Of a DNA stretch of 64,000 nucleotides, positions 13,506-25,090 are shown one piece after another. The stretch comes from Patellaria atrata CBS 101060. Its lineage: Eukaryota > Ascomycota > Dothideomycetes > Patellariales > Patellariaceae. Numbering within the stretch: the stretch's first letter is position 1; every line of letters starts with the position of its first letter. The stretch covers positions 453,587 through 517,586 of the forward strand of contig MU006097.1 in the NCBI GenBank assembly GCA_010093705.1, written 5' to 3'. The notes beneath the pieces are model-generated. The model had not been told where the DNA came from, did not search any database, and saw only the letters and a program-made list of their open reading frames with translations. The position numbers were made by a program, and so were the translations under genes.

Positions 13506-14527
13506 AGTGATGAGCGTCCCTTCGAGTTGTTGTAATTTGCAGCTTGACGTGGATGAAGTTCTTAAGTTCAGAGTAAGAACAAACCCAGAATATAAGACCC
13601 GGTAAATTAATTGTGCACTAGGGCGTTTGATGTAACAGCCTTTTTGCATGTGATTGAAGTAGGTCGCGAATATATGTGGACAGTGTGCTAATTACGTAGG
13701 ATGACCTGAAAGCCACCTTAATCCGGATAGTGGACAAACGGGAACGGTATAAGAGGGAACGATATAAAAGTGCAAACAAGAGAAGAAATAAAACAGCCCC
13801 ACATAACGAAATGAACATTTTTCGTCAAATGTATCTCAAACGGCCTTCGACATACACTAAGTTTGAAACGGCTATATTCATAGCGATGAACAACGAGGAA
13901 GCATGTAACCGATCAAAGTAGGAGTGAAAATATCACATTGAGAAGACGAATGCGTATGTATAATCGATCATGGAACGAGCGGAATTGCTGTCAAGGACAC
14001 AAAGATACCGAAAGATCAAAAAGACGTTTATGCAATCGACTAGTAGAACGAGAACCATACGGTTCCCCTACGTATCCACCTAGGATTTTGTACTGTTTCC
14101 CAATCTGCCACTTCCTTTATCAAGGCTCAAGATGTACTATACAACCATCCACATACTCTCAATCTCTTCCCTTCACCTGCTCAACTCAAATCGCGGACAT
14201 CTACATTTTGCCTAACCCTCGCGAGTTCCTCGCCTTCCACTACTCCCCAGGACAAAAGAAACTTAAAGACGGAAAGGAAAGGAGGCAAAGTATGCTCATG
14301 CGACTCATAGTCCACTGCAGACCGCAAAAAAAAAAAAAAGAAAGAAAAGAAAAAAAAGGACACGCAAGAAAGCAAGGACAAAAAAGTAGAGAAAAAGAAA
14401 AGAACTTGCGCAGCGGTGAGATCCAAAACTGGGACCGGGTATCAAACAGCTCCAACCACCTCCCCCGCGTACTACAAAAACCAAAGAATCCAAAAGGTTA
14501 TACAGCCAATCTCCCCTACTTTTGAAT
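13506..14527. other. Intergenic with a poly-purine tract
   Basis: No gene is supported. A strongly A/G-biased tract at 14326-14405 (A runs, GAAA repeats) drives spurious Lys-rich and Phe-rich frames on the two strands. The stretch likely carries the 3' UTR of the ADF-H gene at its right end. Confidence 0.4.
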
Positions 14528-17500
14528 TTACCGTCCTGCACACCTCCCCCACGCGTCTCTCAGTTCCTCAAACACATTTTCTTGGCCCCTTCTATCTTTG
14601 GCCGCGCAGTGAATGGCACCGCCTTCCCAGAAGTCCAGGATGACGCTGTGAGGTAGTTCTGCGCTATCTTGGTCTGGGCAATAAGGAGCCCGAAAGTCTT
14701 GGAGGGGGAAGCGTTTGGGGACACGAGGGTACTGTTATTGATGAGAGTGAGCGGGATATCATTTCCAGTTTGTACCCTAGAAGGGAAGGAGCGGGGACTA
14801 ACCTCATGAGAGTGCGTAGAAGGGGTGAACACGATATTCCCCTGCGTGTCGATCTCCACAGTGCGGTATTTCCATAACTACTCAACATTAATCCGAGTTC
14901 TCACCAAAGAAAGAATTACACCAGGCGGTAATAATCATAAATAACTTACCAAAGCATCAGGAAACTGCACGTTCAACTCCCCTAACACCACACCCATTAC
15001 AACTGGCGGTGGCGGCTCATAAACAGACGACAGTCTCGCAGACTTATATTCATCCTTCTCTTTACTAGGACTAAGTACTTGCGCTAAACTCTTCCCAGGG
15101 CGCGATAGTGAGCTGGACATGCGTTTTAGGATACGACTTGTCTTTTTCGAGCGTGATTCACGCTTCTCCTCTCTCATATCATCCGACGCGATACTCGAGG
15201 AGGACATACTCCTTGGGATGGGAGACGTTCTCGCATCGCTTCCCCTCCGACCAAAGTTTCGCCAACTTGACTCTGATGATGTACGAGGGAGATTTGTAGA
15301 AGATGCATTACGAGAGTGAACGGAGGGAGGGAAGGATGGAGATACCGGATCCGCTGATTTCACAGGGCTCAGCTTTACTGGACTTTTTGGACTTTTTGTA
15401 GCCGACTGTGGGGGACTTAAGGCGCTAGCATTTTCTCGATTGATGATGATTTCGCTAGGATGTAATTCTAAGGGTGTAGATTCAGTGGGCATGGTCAATA
15501 TTGGGCGTTCTGCTCGGCCGTCTCTATGGATACGGGCAGTTACCGATATTGATTGGCGCTTCTCAGCTTTCGTAGGAGTCTTATGGGGAGGTGGCCCGAC
15601 GTCATGCACCGTAGTAGTGATTTTTTGAAGTGGTGGTCTCTCCGTACCTGGAGATGGTATTTTGGGCTGAAATGCGGAGATAGAGCTTAGATTCAATTTT
15701 TTGGTCTCCTTATCCGATGACGCGGGTCGGGAAGCCGGATTCTGAAAGGATGATTTCCGCATGGAGACAATAGAACCAGATCTCCCTGGCACCGCAGAGG
15801 GTGCTAAGGATATTGTTGAATCTCTTTTTGAGGATGAATTCTGGTTAAGTGCTTGTATCCTTTGGAAGATGCTTGAAGAAACCTTTCCTTTCTTTGAAAC
15901 TTTAAGACTTTCCTGGGAGGAAGTAACAGGAGATCGATTGTCAGATGAGGGTGATCGATTAGGAGATGCTGAATTAGGGGTAATTGGTGAGTATCCATGG
16001 CTTGAAGTTGGCTTTTGCGCTATGGAAGCAGCCGACATTTTTCTCCCAGGGAAGAAGGGGGTGATAGGAGATTTAGAGACAGACATAGGCATAGCTTCTT
16101 GTACTTGAGCTGTTTCTAGTTCGTCCATGAGAGAATTATCATCTGAGTCTGCCTCTGAAACATCTCCAGGAATGATTTGAATCGGTTGTACCATTGCCTT
16201 TCGTTTCTCTTTCAAGTCAGTCGTAGAGTTCGAAGTTGACAGCTTCTGCGCAATATCATCTGCCTCTGAATGGGGACTTGGACTGGCTTGCGTATGGGAA
16301 ATGATCTCCGTCTGCCCCGTCACCGTAGGAGAGCTCCCTTGAGATTGATCCTCGACTTGTGGTCCTTCGGCCGCTGACGTCCTGCGAATCTCTGGGATCT
16401 CTAACTTGGGTGATTCACTTTGATTCTCAATTTGCTTTTCCGTCGCACCCTCGCTCGGAGAATCCTCATCACCATTGTCTATCTCTCCTTCTGCAGCCTG
16501 GAACTCTTGATTTTCAAGATTATGTTTTACCTCTTCCTCGCCGTCTACATCAACAATTATTTGCTCAGCTCGTGCATCGTCTCTAAATTTATCTTGGTCA
16601 GGATGTTCTTCCATTGACAGGACAGAATCCTCTTTCACGCCATTATCGTCACCATGAGTTTCTGATACTGACGACGGCGGGGTCGAAGCCGGAATGGACG
16701 GTTCCCGTGTGGATGTGGGTGAGGTAGCTGTAATCTCCTTCGCCTCTGATTCTTCCACGGCATGCGATGCTTTAGGATCTTCTGTCACCGGTTTCTCTGC
16801 TACGGGTTCCTCCGGTAAAGGAGGTTCCTCAGCCTGATGTGCTTTCCGCTTATTCCTCATCTCCAGTGCTTTCTGGAGCCTTAATTTTTCGGGTGTAAGA
16901 CCGGGTGGTTTTGGTATACTAGTGGGAAGCGATTTGCTAGTGCCAGGACGCGTAGGAGTCCTACTATTGTATGCTGACGGTCTTTCAGATACTTGCGGTA
17001 TAGGAGGCGGTGGGGGTAAAATGAGTGTTGGGACGTTTGGTGGGTTCTCCTTCTTTAGTGTCGGTGCTATAGTCCTGCGTTGCTTTGCGCGCAGTGCGGC
17101 TGGTAGACTTGAGACGGGACGACGTTCCTTCGCAGATGATCCACCCGAGGTCGCTGGTCTGCGGTTGTCAAGGGATGGTCGAGGCCCTAGCTTCACCTTG
17201 GGTTTCAAGAAGTCATGGTATAGATTGTCATATAACTCGTTCGTAGTAGGTCGAAGGGTCTGTGATGAATGTCTGCGATCGTCGTCCACATCCGTCAGGA
17301 AATCGTATCTGCCGTAGTCGGTAGTGAAAGTTGCTACACCGTTAACTGAGAGCTGTGATACAGAGGTCTTTGCTCTCAACAAGGGAGGAGCAGATGAGTC
17401 TTCCGGGGAGATTGGGGTAACGGTAGCGTCTGGTATAGTATCGGGTCCACTGTTGACGGCAGGAGCTGGTGAGCTAGTGGTCAAAGGAAGGTCCGCTTTC

Positions 17501-18178
17501 GCCGTTGATGTAGCGTCTGCTTTGCTATCTTGTCCTTCTTCTTCTCCTTCTTCTTCTTCTTCTTCGTCCTCCGAGATCCCATCAAGTTTATGCTTACTGT
17601 TGGACGAGGAAGAGCTCGAGGTAGTTGCAGTATGAAGTGAACATGCAGCAGCGAGTACGGTATCGTTAAGTTCCTCTGCGGTGCTAATCTGAAGGACGGT
17701 ATCGTGGGGAGAGAATTTCTCAGTGATCTCCTGGAAGTGGACAGTCACTCGAGCTGTATCACCAAACAAGTTAGCTTATTCAAAGATCATGTCCCAATTT
17801 CTTTTGGCCGGAAGGACGATATTGAAGTTCCAAGACATACCCTGAACAAGCCTCGATGTTCCCTCCGGTAAATATTTGACGAGGACCTTCCGGCGACGAT
17901 ACAGCAAGAAACAATACAAAGGTGACTTATCCTCGTACTGGGCAATAGCACCACGAGCTTCTACAACACCTCCGGCTCCGTGGGAAAGAATTTCTACAGC
18001 GTCTCTAGAGATGTACTTGAGAAGAAACCTATAGAAACACTAGTCAGCGGATCCCTGTCCATAAAGGGGGGTATCCAGTTATTCGCAATTCGGTGGAGAC
18101 TCACCATCCTCCTGCTTCGGTCAAAGAGGACTGATATGCGTCCGACACAGCGCCGTCATCGAGCCCGTTCAGGGACAT
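14528..18178 (-). CDS. ADF-H (cofilin-fold) domain protein with long disordered middle, 1114 aa, five exons
   Basis: Exons on -: 18105-18178, 17841-18028, 14950-17753, 14803-14877, 14528-14731; phases agree. Residues ~1-140 form an ADF-H/cofilin-type domain: MSLNGLDDGAV, GGWFLLKYISRDAVEIL, EDKSPLYCFLLYRRRKVLVK, then QARVTVHFQEITEKFSPHDT. The next ~850 residues are Ser/Pro/Glu-rich and disordered. The end is a second conserved module carried by the last three exons, with FPDAL|LWKYRTVEID and DFRAPYCPDQDSAELPHSVI running into LDFWEGGAIHCAAKD. The closest proteins I recall are fungal 'cofilin/tropomyosin-type actin-binding' hypotheticals, so actin binding is inferred. If the GTAAGT donor after FPDAL is ignored the frame stops at once and the C-terminal module is lost. 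Confidence 0.88.
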
Positions 18179-19252
18179 TGCGATGCGGTTGAGAGACCAG
18201 ACGACGCTGCCACGGTCCTAGAAATCTCTTTCCCTTCGGGATTTGTGAACTCAAGAGAGCGATATATTGGAAAGGGACCGAGCGCTGCTGTGATCAGGGG
18301 GTGGTTCTAGTCCTAGGGTGCGCCACCGATTGGTTCGAATTGGTTTCAAGAAGCATTATTGACATTCGACATGTAGTGAGCGGAACGTAGGTCGGACTGC
18401 ATTGGCATAAAGCTGAATATTGAAGATGTAGTGAAGAAGACACAATTGAAAAGAATGCAGAAGAGAGGGGGATGGAGTAAGTAGAAGAATTGGATGTTGG
18501 TGGTGGTTGTGTGTAGTGGTGGAGGATCGATTCGCGGAGCGGGTTTCAGAACAGCTTGACCTCCTCTGGACCCTGGAAGCCCAGTAGAAAAAAACGGTGG
18601 CTAATAGGACGAATACAAGAATTACTCGCAATTGACTTTCTCCTAAACTGTCCTTGGTGCGTATGCATGTCACTCAATAGAGTCTCTAACCGGCGCAGAT
18701 GAACTGATTTCTCAAGTCTCTTCAGCATCATCCTGAACAGATCGTTTGTACTGTAGGCGCGCGAGAGTGTGCCCTTCGATCCAGGCCTCCAAAACATCCT
18801 TTTGAGTTCATAAGAGCTGACGATGATTTCAGACACTTCGAGTCCAAAAACGTGTACGACGTAAGACGACATTATCGCTATCGGTTTACAACTTACAACG
18901 GCTTATCCTTGCGGTTGACAGTTTGCGGGCATGATTCTAAAACTCACCACCACAAGACGATATGGTAAACACGACGAGGATAAAAGAAGCATATGAAAAT
19001 GCAGGAACAGCGTAGTATATCTACTGTATCTATAGGATTGAAGTAGTCCATTACAGCAGTGTCCTGACACCCTGCACGCAAAGCCGCCCTTCTAATCTCC
19101 TGCAGTAGTCCTAACCCCTCCGCTACAAAAGGGAAACGAGCATCATCGTGCATCATACCTACCTTACCTTACTCCACCACATCACCCCAATCCTCCTACC
19201 TGACCATCAAACCCAAGAATCCAACCAGCCCTCCACAACAAGCATAACAACA
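18179..19252. promoter_or_regulatory. Divergent promoter region of the ADF-H and OHCU decarboxylase genes
   Basis: The two genes are transcribed away from each other across about 1.07 kb. A 108-codon frame on - (18546-18872) has no family resemblance. The right end becomes C-rich before the OHCU start. Confidence 0.45.
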
Positions 19253-20025
19253 ATGTCCTCCCTCCAACAGACCCCCCACCAATCCGCCGGCACAATTCCC
19301 CTCCACACCCCCCTTCTCCCCCCTCTCCCCTCCCTCCCCGCCTCCTCAACCTCCATCCGCGCCTCCCTCCTCGACGCCCTCTTCGAGCCCTGCACGCAAC
19401 TGCACACCCTCTCCCTCCCACTCCTCTCCAGCACCGCATTCCCCTCCTACCCGGCTCTAATCGACGGCATACGAAGCCAACTGCAAACCCTACAAACTTC
19501 CTCCTCGACTTCCGACACAGAATGGCTCGACAAGATCCTAGCCGCGCACCCGAGACTGGGCGAGAAGAAAGTAGACAGCGCGCAGAGCAGGGCCGAACAG
19601 GCGGCTATGGAAGCCGCGTCGGGAGGGGAAGGGGGGAAGGAGGAGGAGGCCAGGGCGTTGAGGGCGCTGAATGAGGAGTATGAGAGGACGTTTCCGGGGT
19701 TGAGATATGTGTACGTCTGTTTGAATGTCCCGGGTGGTTAGAAGGGAGGAGTCGAGTTACTTACTGATTGAGCTATTGTGAATAGGGTGTTTGTCAATGG
19801 ACGTAGTCGGGCGGTTGTGATGGACGATATGAGGAAGAGGATTGAGAGGGGAGATCTTGATGCCGAGAGGAAGGAGGCGATTGAGGTAGGTCATGTTATA
19901 CCGCTATCATGGAATAATATATGGGGACAATGAGGCTAATGATTTGGGGATAGGCTATGTGCGACATTGCGAAGGATCGGGCGAAGAAGTTTGAAGCGAC
20001 GGCAGAAATGAATACGAGCGCGTAG
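19253..20025 (+). CDS. 2-oxo-4-hydroxy-4-carboxy-5-ureidoimidazoline (OHCU) decarboxylase, 209 aa
   Basis: OHCU decarboxylase is the third step of the uricase pathway, turning OHCU into S-allantoin. Exons 19253-19710, 19786-19885, 19954-20025, in phase. Family landmarks: AAHPRLGEKKVDSAQSRAEQ (the HPxLG and SxxEQ motifs with the catalytic His), ALNEEYERTFPGLRYV joined to VFVNGRSR, and the terminal helix CDIAKDRAKKF. The ATG at 19253 is chosen because the frame upstream (from 19148) is C-rich leader without conservation. The C-terminus (NTSA) lacks a clear peroxisomal signal. An insertion rich in Glu/Gly follows SRAEQAAM. Confidence 0.92.
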
Positions 20026-20387
20026 AGTGAAATTGAGCATTCGATAATGGGCCAGGAGAAAACAAAAGCGAAGGATGGCCTACGCTTTGTTAAGATCAGC
20101 TTATTTGACGACAAACCTAAAGCATCGCATTCTGCACGGACCCACGATACTTGCTCTACGGTAGAAAGTCACCAAGAGTGTATATGATATATCTGAAGCA
20201 ATATTCCGTTAGGTTTCTGGTACCCTATATGCTATAATTGATGTAAGTAATCTCGATAAAAACTACACCTTCGTAGTATTATCCTCCCAAAAATATGAAT
20301 AAGACCCAATTCGACCAGACCTTCCGTTCCCAGATGCAGTTTTAGGCTCACGCTATGCAAAATCTCACGAACATCACTTCCTTTTCC
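20026..20387. other. Convergent intergenic gap
   Basis: The 3' ends of the OHCU decarboxylase (+) and the conserved unknown gene (-) meet here. It is AT-rich and presumably holds two terminators; no gene is seen. Confidence 0.4.
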
Positions 20388-21368
20388 TCACCCAAAATTA
20401 ACGAAGAGCACTTCCCTCCGTCTCTCCGCCTCCTTCTTCATTTCCTGAAACCTGTCTCGCTCCAGATTCCCGACCTGGTGCTTTCTCGCCATCGGCGGCG
20501 GCGGCGGAACCTCCGCGCCCAACGACATCCCGATCCTTGGGGCCGCCAGCTCCGTAACTCCAAACGCATCGATATCATCGTAATCGCCAATGACACTCTG
20601 TGTAGGTTCTAAGCGAGGGCAAAAATCGCCATACACAAGCCCAGGCCCACTATCTCTCCTCTGCCTTGCCTCCTTTTCCCCGCCTTCCGCATCCACATTA
20701 ACCTCCTCTACAGCAGTCGTATCGGTTTCTTCTTCGGCTCCGCTAGCAACGGTACTCCAATCCGCCCCACCGGCTTCCTCATCCCAGTCCGCCTCATCAT
20801 CAAAGGCGTCATAATTGCTCAAACCGAGCGGACTCGGCGGGAGGGGCGCAAAATCCCTCCCGCCGCATTTGCTCTGGCTAACACCTGGTAAGTGCCTCTT
20901 CCTGCACTCGCGATCCGGATCAGCATCGCACCATTCCTCGGCAAAGCGCGCATTCGGGGAGCCATACAGAAACGTTAGTCGCGCCATCTCCAGCGCTTGA
21001 TTAGACAGCAAATTTCCTTCCTCCAGTCTCCTCCTGCGGAAGCGATTCAGGATGGCGGCTTTGCGGAGCAGGTTACGACCCAGGGCCCGCTGTTTTGCCC
21101 AGACGGCGATCTTGGAGCGGCCACGGTCAACGATGTGCGTGGGAGGTGCGGAGAAGGGGAGGGAGAGGCGAGATGTGATGAGGAGGAGGCGTAGACGGCG
21201 CTTCTTTTTGCAACCGGCGGAGGAGTTTTCGCCGTCGACGTCTGTGAGGGGCCGGGTACGTTTATGAGGACCGCGAGGACGGGGCGGGGGAGGGAAGGTG
21301 AGTTTTGAAGCGAGGGGGAGGGGTCCGGCGGTGAAGGTGAAGACATCGGAAAGGGGTGAGGGTGGCAT
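20388..21368 (-). CDS. Conserved fungal protein of unknown function, 326 aa
   Basis: No catalytic family is recognised. A basic central block, LSLPFSAPPTHIVDRGRSKI followed by AVWAKQRALGRNLLRKAAIL, looks like a conserved nuclear-type or RNA-binding motif. An acidic segment follows (NYDAFDDEADWDEE), and the C-terminus is charged (ERDRFQEMKKEAERRRE). The start is set at MPPSPLSDVF (21368); the frame is open to an ATG at 21449 but that extra sequence looks like 5' UTR. The coding strand changes from C-rich at the start to G-rich at the end. Single exon as drawn. Confidence 0.65.
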   Translation of the reverse strand: MPPSPLSDVFTFTAGPLPLASKLTFPPPPRPRGPHKRTRPLTDVDGENSSAGCKKKRRLRLLLITSRLSLPFSAPPTHIVDRGRSKIAVWAKQRALGRNLLRKAAILNRFRRRRLEEGNLLSNQALEMARLTFLYGSPNARFAEEWCDADPDRECRKRHLPGVSQSKCGGRDFAPLPPSPLGLSNYDAFDDEADWDEEAGGADWSTVASGAEEETDTTAVEEVNVDAEGGEKEARQRRDSGPGLVYGDFCPRLEPTQSVIGDYDDIDAFGVTELAAPRIGMSLGAEVPPPPPMARKHQVGNLERDRFQEMKKEAERRREVLFVNFG

Positions 21369-24300
21369 CTTCAGTGTTGGATGCATTGTTGGTCGTGTTA
21401 TGCGGTGGCATTGGACGGGCATGCACATTGCGGTAGGGAGAGAAACCATGGGATCGTTGGCATCGCCGAGGGTTTTATTTGACGTCCGGAGTCCAGTTCC
21501 CGGTCCTGAGGAGGCGAAAGAGAAGCACTAAGACCTTGCGCTGGGGCTGATTTTGAGTTTTTTTTGACAGGTGCCGATCCCGCGGAACGATCTTGATCTG
21601 AGAGCAAAGTTGTTACGAGAGATTTATTTCTCGAAGATCCAGTTTCAGGACGACCATAGGCTGCAAGGGGAACGTTATGAACCGTGTTGTCGGCTCTCCT
21701 GATTGTCGGAATGGAGGGGGAATTGCAAGGCAAGCCCAGATCGTCGGTACAGAAATAGGGCTGAAGCCAGGCCAAGCATAGTCTGGAATTAGAGCAAGCC
21801 TGGCGGAGATTAACTTACGAATTAGGAGCAAACTGGAAGAGTTCTGGGTGCGAGGATTGAAAAAGAAAAGATAAGAGACAGGATGAAAGGTGGGAGGATG
21901 GAGGAGGGAGGATGGAGGAGGGAGGAGGAGGAGGAGGAGGGGAGAAGTGATGTGCACACGACCACTTTGAGTAGTGAGGTATAGGAGGAGTACTGTAACT
22001 CTGTAAGGTAGGCAACTTACGTACTATAAGAAAGGCCCAGAAAGATGTGGCGTCGGACCAGGGTCTCCTTCGTCTAAGTGGAAAAAGATATTCGTCTCCC
22101 AGATTTTTCGTCTCGATCCGAGGCAGAGGTTCTACCCTTATGAACTGGCAGACACTCTCGTAAGTAGCCACAAGGTTTTACAACACAAGCTTTTTAGCTG
22201 AGTGGTCAGCGGTAATGTATGCATTTAACTGTCTGTATACTTGTATGGTAGGGGCCTTGGAGGAGTTTTGAGAGGCTGTGTTTCTCGTCGATTCGTATAG
22301 AAGTGCATATACATGTGCAGTAACTTCGAGTTTAAAGTTTCCTTTTCCTTTTCCACCAGTTGACTGGCCGACCCGACGATACGGAAAAGGCGGAGAACCC
22401 AGGCGGCTGCATTATTTGGCGGGCAATCCGGGCATGCATGACTCTCGCAACACCCGTGTACCCTTGGACCCGACCAGTCGACCACGCCCTTTTTTTTTTG
22501 CCCTATTTCTTTTAGACTACAGTACTCGCCGAACCCCTCCCCAGTTACCTTAGTAGTCCCCATCAAGTCTGAGCGACTTTTTATTTTTTTCAGCAGTTCA
22601 GATGACAGGGTGCTGGGGCTGGATTGGGGCCATGGCTCTGAAGGATTAACTTCAATTACGTCCCTCCAGGGTCTTGCCAGCAAACCAGTAGTCGTCTTGT
22701 CGGTCTATCAAAGCATCTCATATCGTCAATCTGATTTTTTGAACGCAAGGCTTACTTACAGTACCTACTTATCCCGGATTGTGAAGGTAAAAGGAGAAGA
22801 GCAAAGTTAATGTAAGAGAGATTAATAGACAAGAATTAAGACCCTGGATTATAGCATAGCTTCGTTAGTTTTGGACAAAAGTAGCGTAGCGAAAAGGAGA
22901 CTTAAAAACAAGTGTGAACTCGATTTACGGGAGGAGCCAGGGACGATGGGATCGTGAGGCGCCTCTGCAATCTTAGCTTTGGCTTGGAAAGGTAATTCAA
23001 CCCCGGATCTTGAAGCCCGAGGAACAGTCCGAAGAGACGATGAAACCCATCAACGGGAAGGATTTTTCGTGCCACTCCTTTCTGCCTCCCCTGAGCCGTC
23101 TATGAAGTTAGGATGATACAGTAGGATCCATCATGACCTGTCCTGCTGTCGTGCAAAAATCTTGTAGATCATAGCTGTTGCCTCCAGTTTTGATCAGAAA
23201 GTTGATGTTCTTCATCCAAGAAACCGGGGAAGATGAGTGTTGATCAGGGCAAGGCAAGGCTGCCAGGCGACATATCCTGAGATGGACATAGCATCGCTGA
23301 TCGTCTTGGTGAGTAACAAAAACTTTCTTAAACGTTGTATGTCATAGTAGTAGTCATCTTCTTCAGGATTCAAGTTGGTAGTCTTTGTGTCCTTCCATCA
23401 GAGGTAACCTCACATTCAAAGGGGACAGAAAGGGGGAATCTTCTTTCTCTCCTACCCCAGATTGGTCCATAGGGCTGTAGTACCATCTGGACCACTAACG
23501 CACGCCCCATGATGGTGTAGCCACACCTAGACCGATAAAATTTTTCTTAATCCTGTAACTGTTACGAAATGTCGCGCACTCTGTTGCAACCTCTCACGGA
23601 ATGGAATAATAATTCTAAGAGCCTTGGGCACAATAGGCAGCTACGGCAAATTCTATCCATTAGCTGAACTTCCCAATCCTCTTCTTCGGCCGGCTAGGAT
23701 AGAGCCTCTGGACCGCGGCGGAACAAGGGGGATTTCGCCATGCGCCGAAGCGTGACACGATGGTGATGTGCTGTGCTTGATGCAAAGATTATCGAAAGTT
23801 TGAAGGTACAGGTACAAAGCTGTTCTTGCTCCAGTCGACGTGAAGCTCGTGACCGCTGTGCGTATTGGGCTGCCACTAAGTTTGACGGGTTGGGTAAGCC
23901 ATCGATGCTGTTGCGTTATAATGGTTACTTCCGAATATTGATCTGACACTCCCCCTACGCGCGTAGTCTGCTGTACGTGATGTGTCTACTCATACATAGA
24001 GCATACTGTGCCCAGCTCAGCACATCTCAAATGTTGGATCGTGCGCTGACTCCTCACCGTCGAGGCCCTAAACTTGCCAATTGCGGTCATACAATCGCAA
24101 TAAAGCCTCGAATAACATGGTGTTTGATATGCAGTGCTTCATGTTGGTCGTTACTCAGCATATCAGCGATAAAGTGAGGGGAAAGACCAAAATAGACACA
24201 AGGCCAGGAAAACCTTGGAGCCGTGAAGGAAGTCGGAGACGTATCCCCGGATCATGGGTATTAAAATAATAAAACTCATTCTATCGCGTTCAGAGCCTTG

Positions 24301-25090
24301 AGGTTGGCGCGCTTCCAGTCTCGGACGTTCCGTAACCGTCAAGTCGTCAAGTGGAGCGAGAGCAGTAAACTTGTGGCGTGAGTAAGCAGAGATATGACAG
24401 CCAGTCATATTGAATATATTTATTAGTATCTGAAAAGCTGTGGTTCGAGGCTGAATCGATTGCTTTTGCCTCAATGTAAATTATGTAGATCGTTGAAGTT
24501 GTTGTCTCGAAAAGAATTCGGCCTTTAGGAGATTGCCTCGGTACTGTACAGCTACATATAACCTAATGGTACTTCTCTGACCTTTCTCTACAATTAATTA
24601 CTTCGGGAGCATAGCACCTGAAAGTGTTGTACAATGCTCATTTGATACTGTATACGATAAAACGCTCTCGCCAGCGATTCTGCGCGAACTAGATCGGATC
24701 CACAGCTTAACCGTTGAACGTAGGGAACTTCTGCATGTAATTTATCTATTACACTCCTCTCCACCGGAAGATAAACTACCTTACAGCAAACGCCATGCAG
24801 TCTTCCATGCTGTATCAAACTCTAATAGAAAGCCAAAGCCTTGTGTTTCTCCGATATTTACTCGGTCAAGGCCACGCGATCATTGCTCCCTCGGAAGAAC
24901 TAAGCAACGAACATGTATAACACACTTCCATCCCAAAATTGCTATGCTGTAGACCTACCAGTAATTAAAGTTACCTTAACTCCCGCCCTTTCGCGTAGAT
25001 CGAATTCTCGAAGGCGACGTCAACAGGCTGATGTAGATAGAGGAAATTGCTCAGAAATAGACTCCACAAATGCTGATACCATAATTGACA
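21369..25090. other. Gene-poor 3.7-kb stretch
   Basis: I find no supported coding gene. The left end (21369-22170) is probably the 5' region of the gene on its left and holds a GGA-rich array. From 22811 to 23652 neither strand has a frame of 60 codons or more. The remaining short frames resemble nothing. A noncoding transcript or regulatory DNA is possible but unshown. Confidence 0.4.
21891..21954 (+). repeat. GGA-rich purine array (GGAGGATGGAGGAGG-type units)
   Basis: Short imperfect tandem units of GGAGGATGGAGGAG pass into a pure GGAGGA run. It lies just upstream of the 20.4-21.4 kb gene on -, where the transcript-sense strand would be CCT-rich. Confidence 0.85.

Noticed and set aside
13938-14525. 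195-codon frame on + and Phe-rich frames on -
   Set aside because: Produced by an A/G-rich tract (Lys/Glu runs); the right end overlaps the 3' UTR of the ADF-H gene.
18546-18872. 108-codon frame on - in the ADF-H/OHCU divergent promoter
   Set aside because: No family resemblance, no signal peptide or splice context, and composition like the surrounding noncoding DNA.
22190-22260. tRNA-like A box (TAGCTGAGTGGT)
   Set aside because: No B box (GGTTCGA) at the right distance and no acceptor stem pairing.
24430-24465. GGTTCGAGGC, B-box-like
   Set aside because: No matching A box upstream and no cloverleaf.
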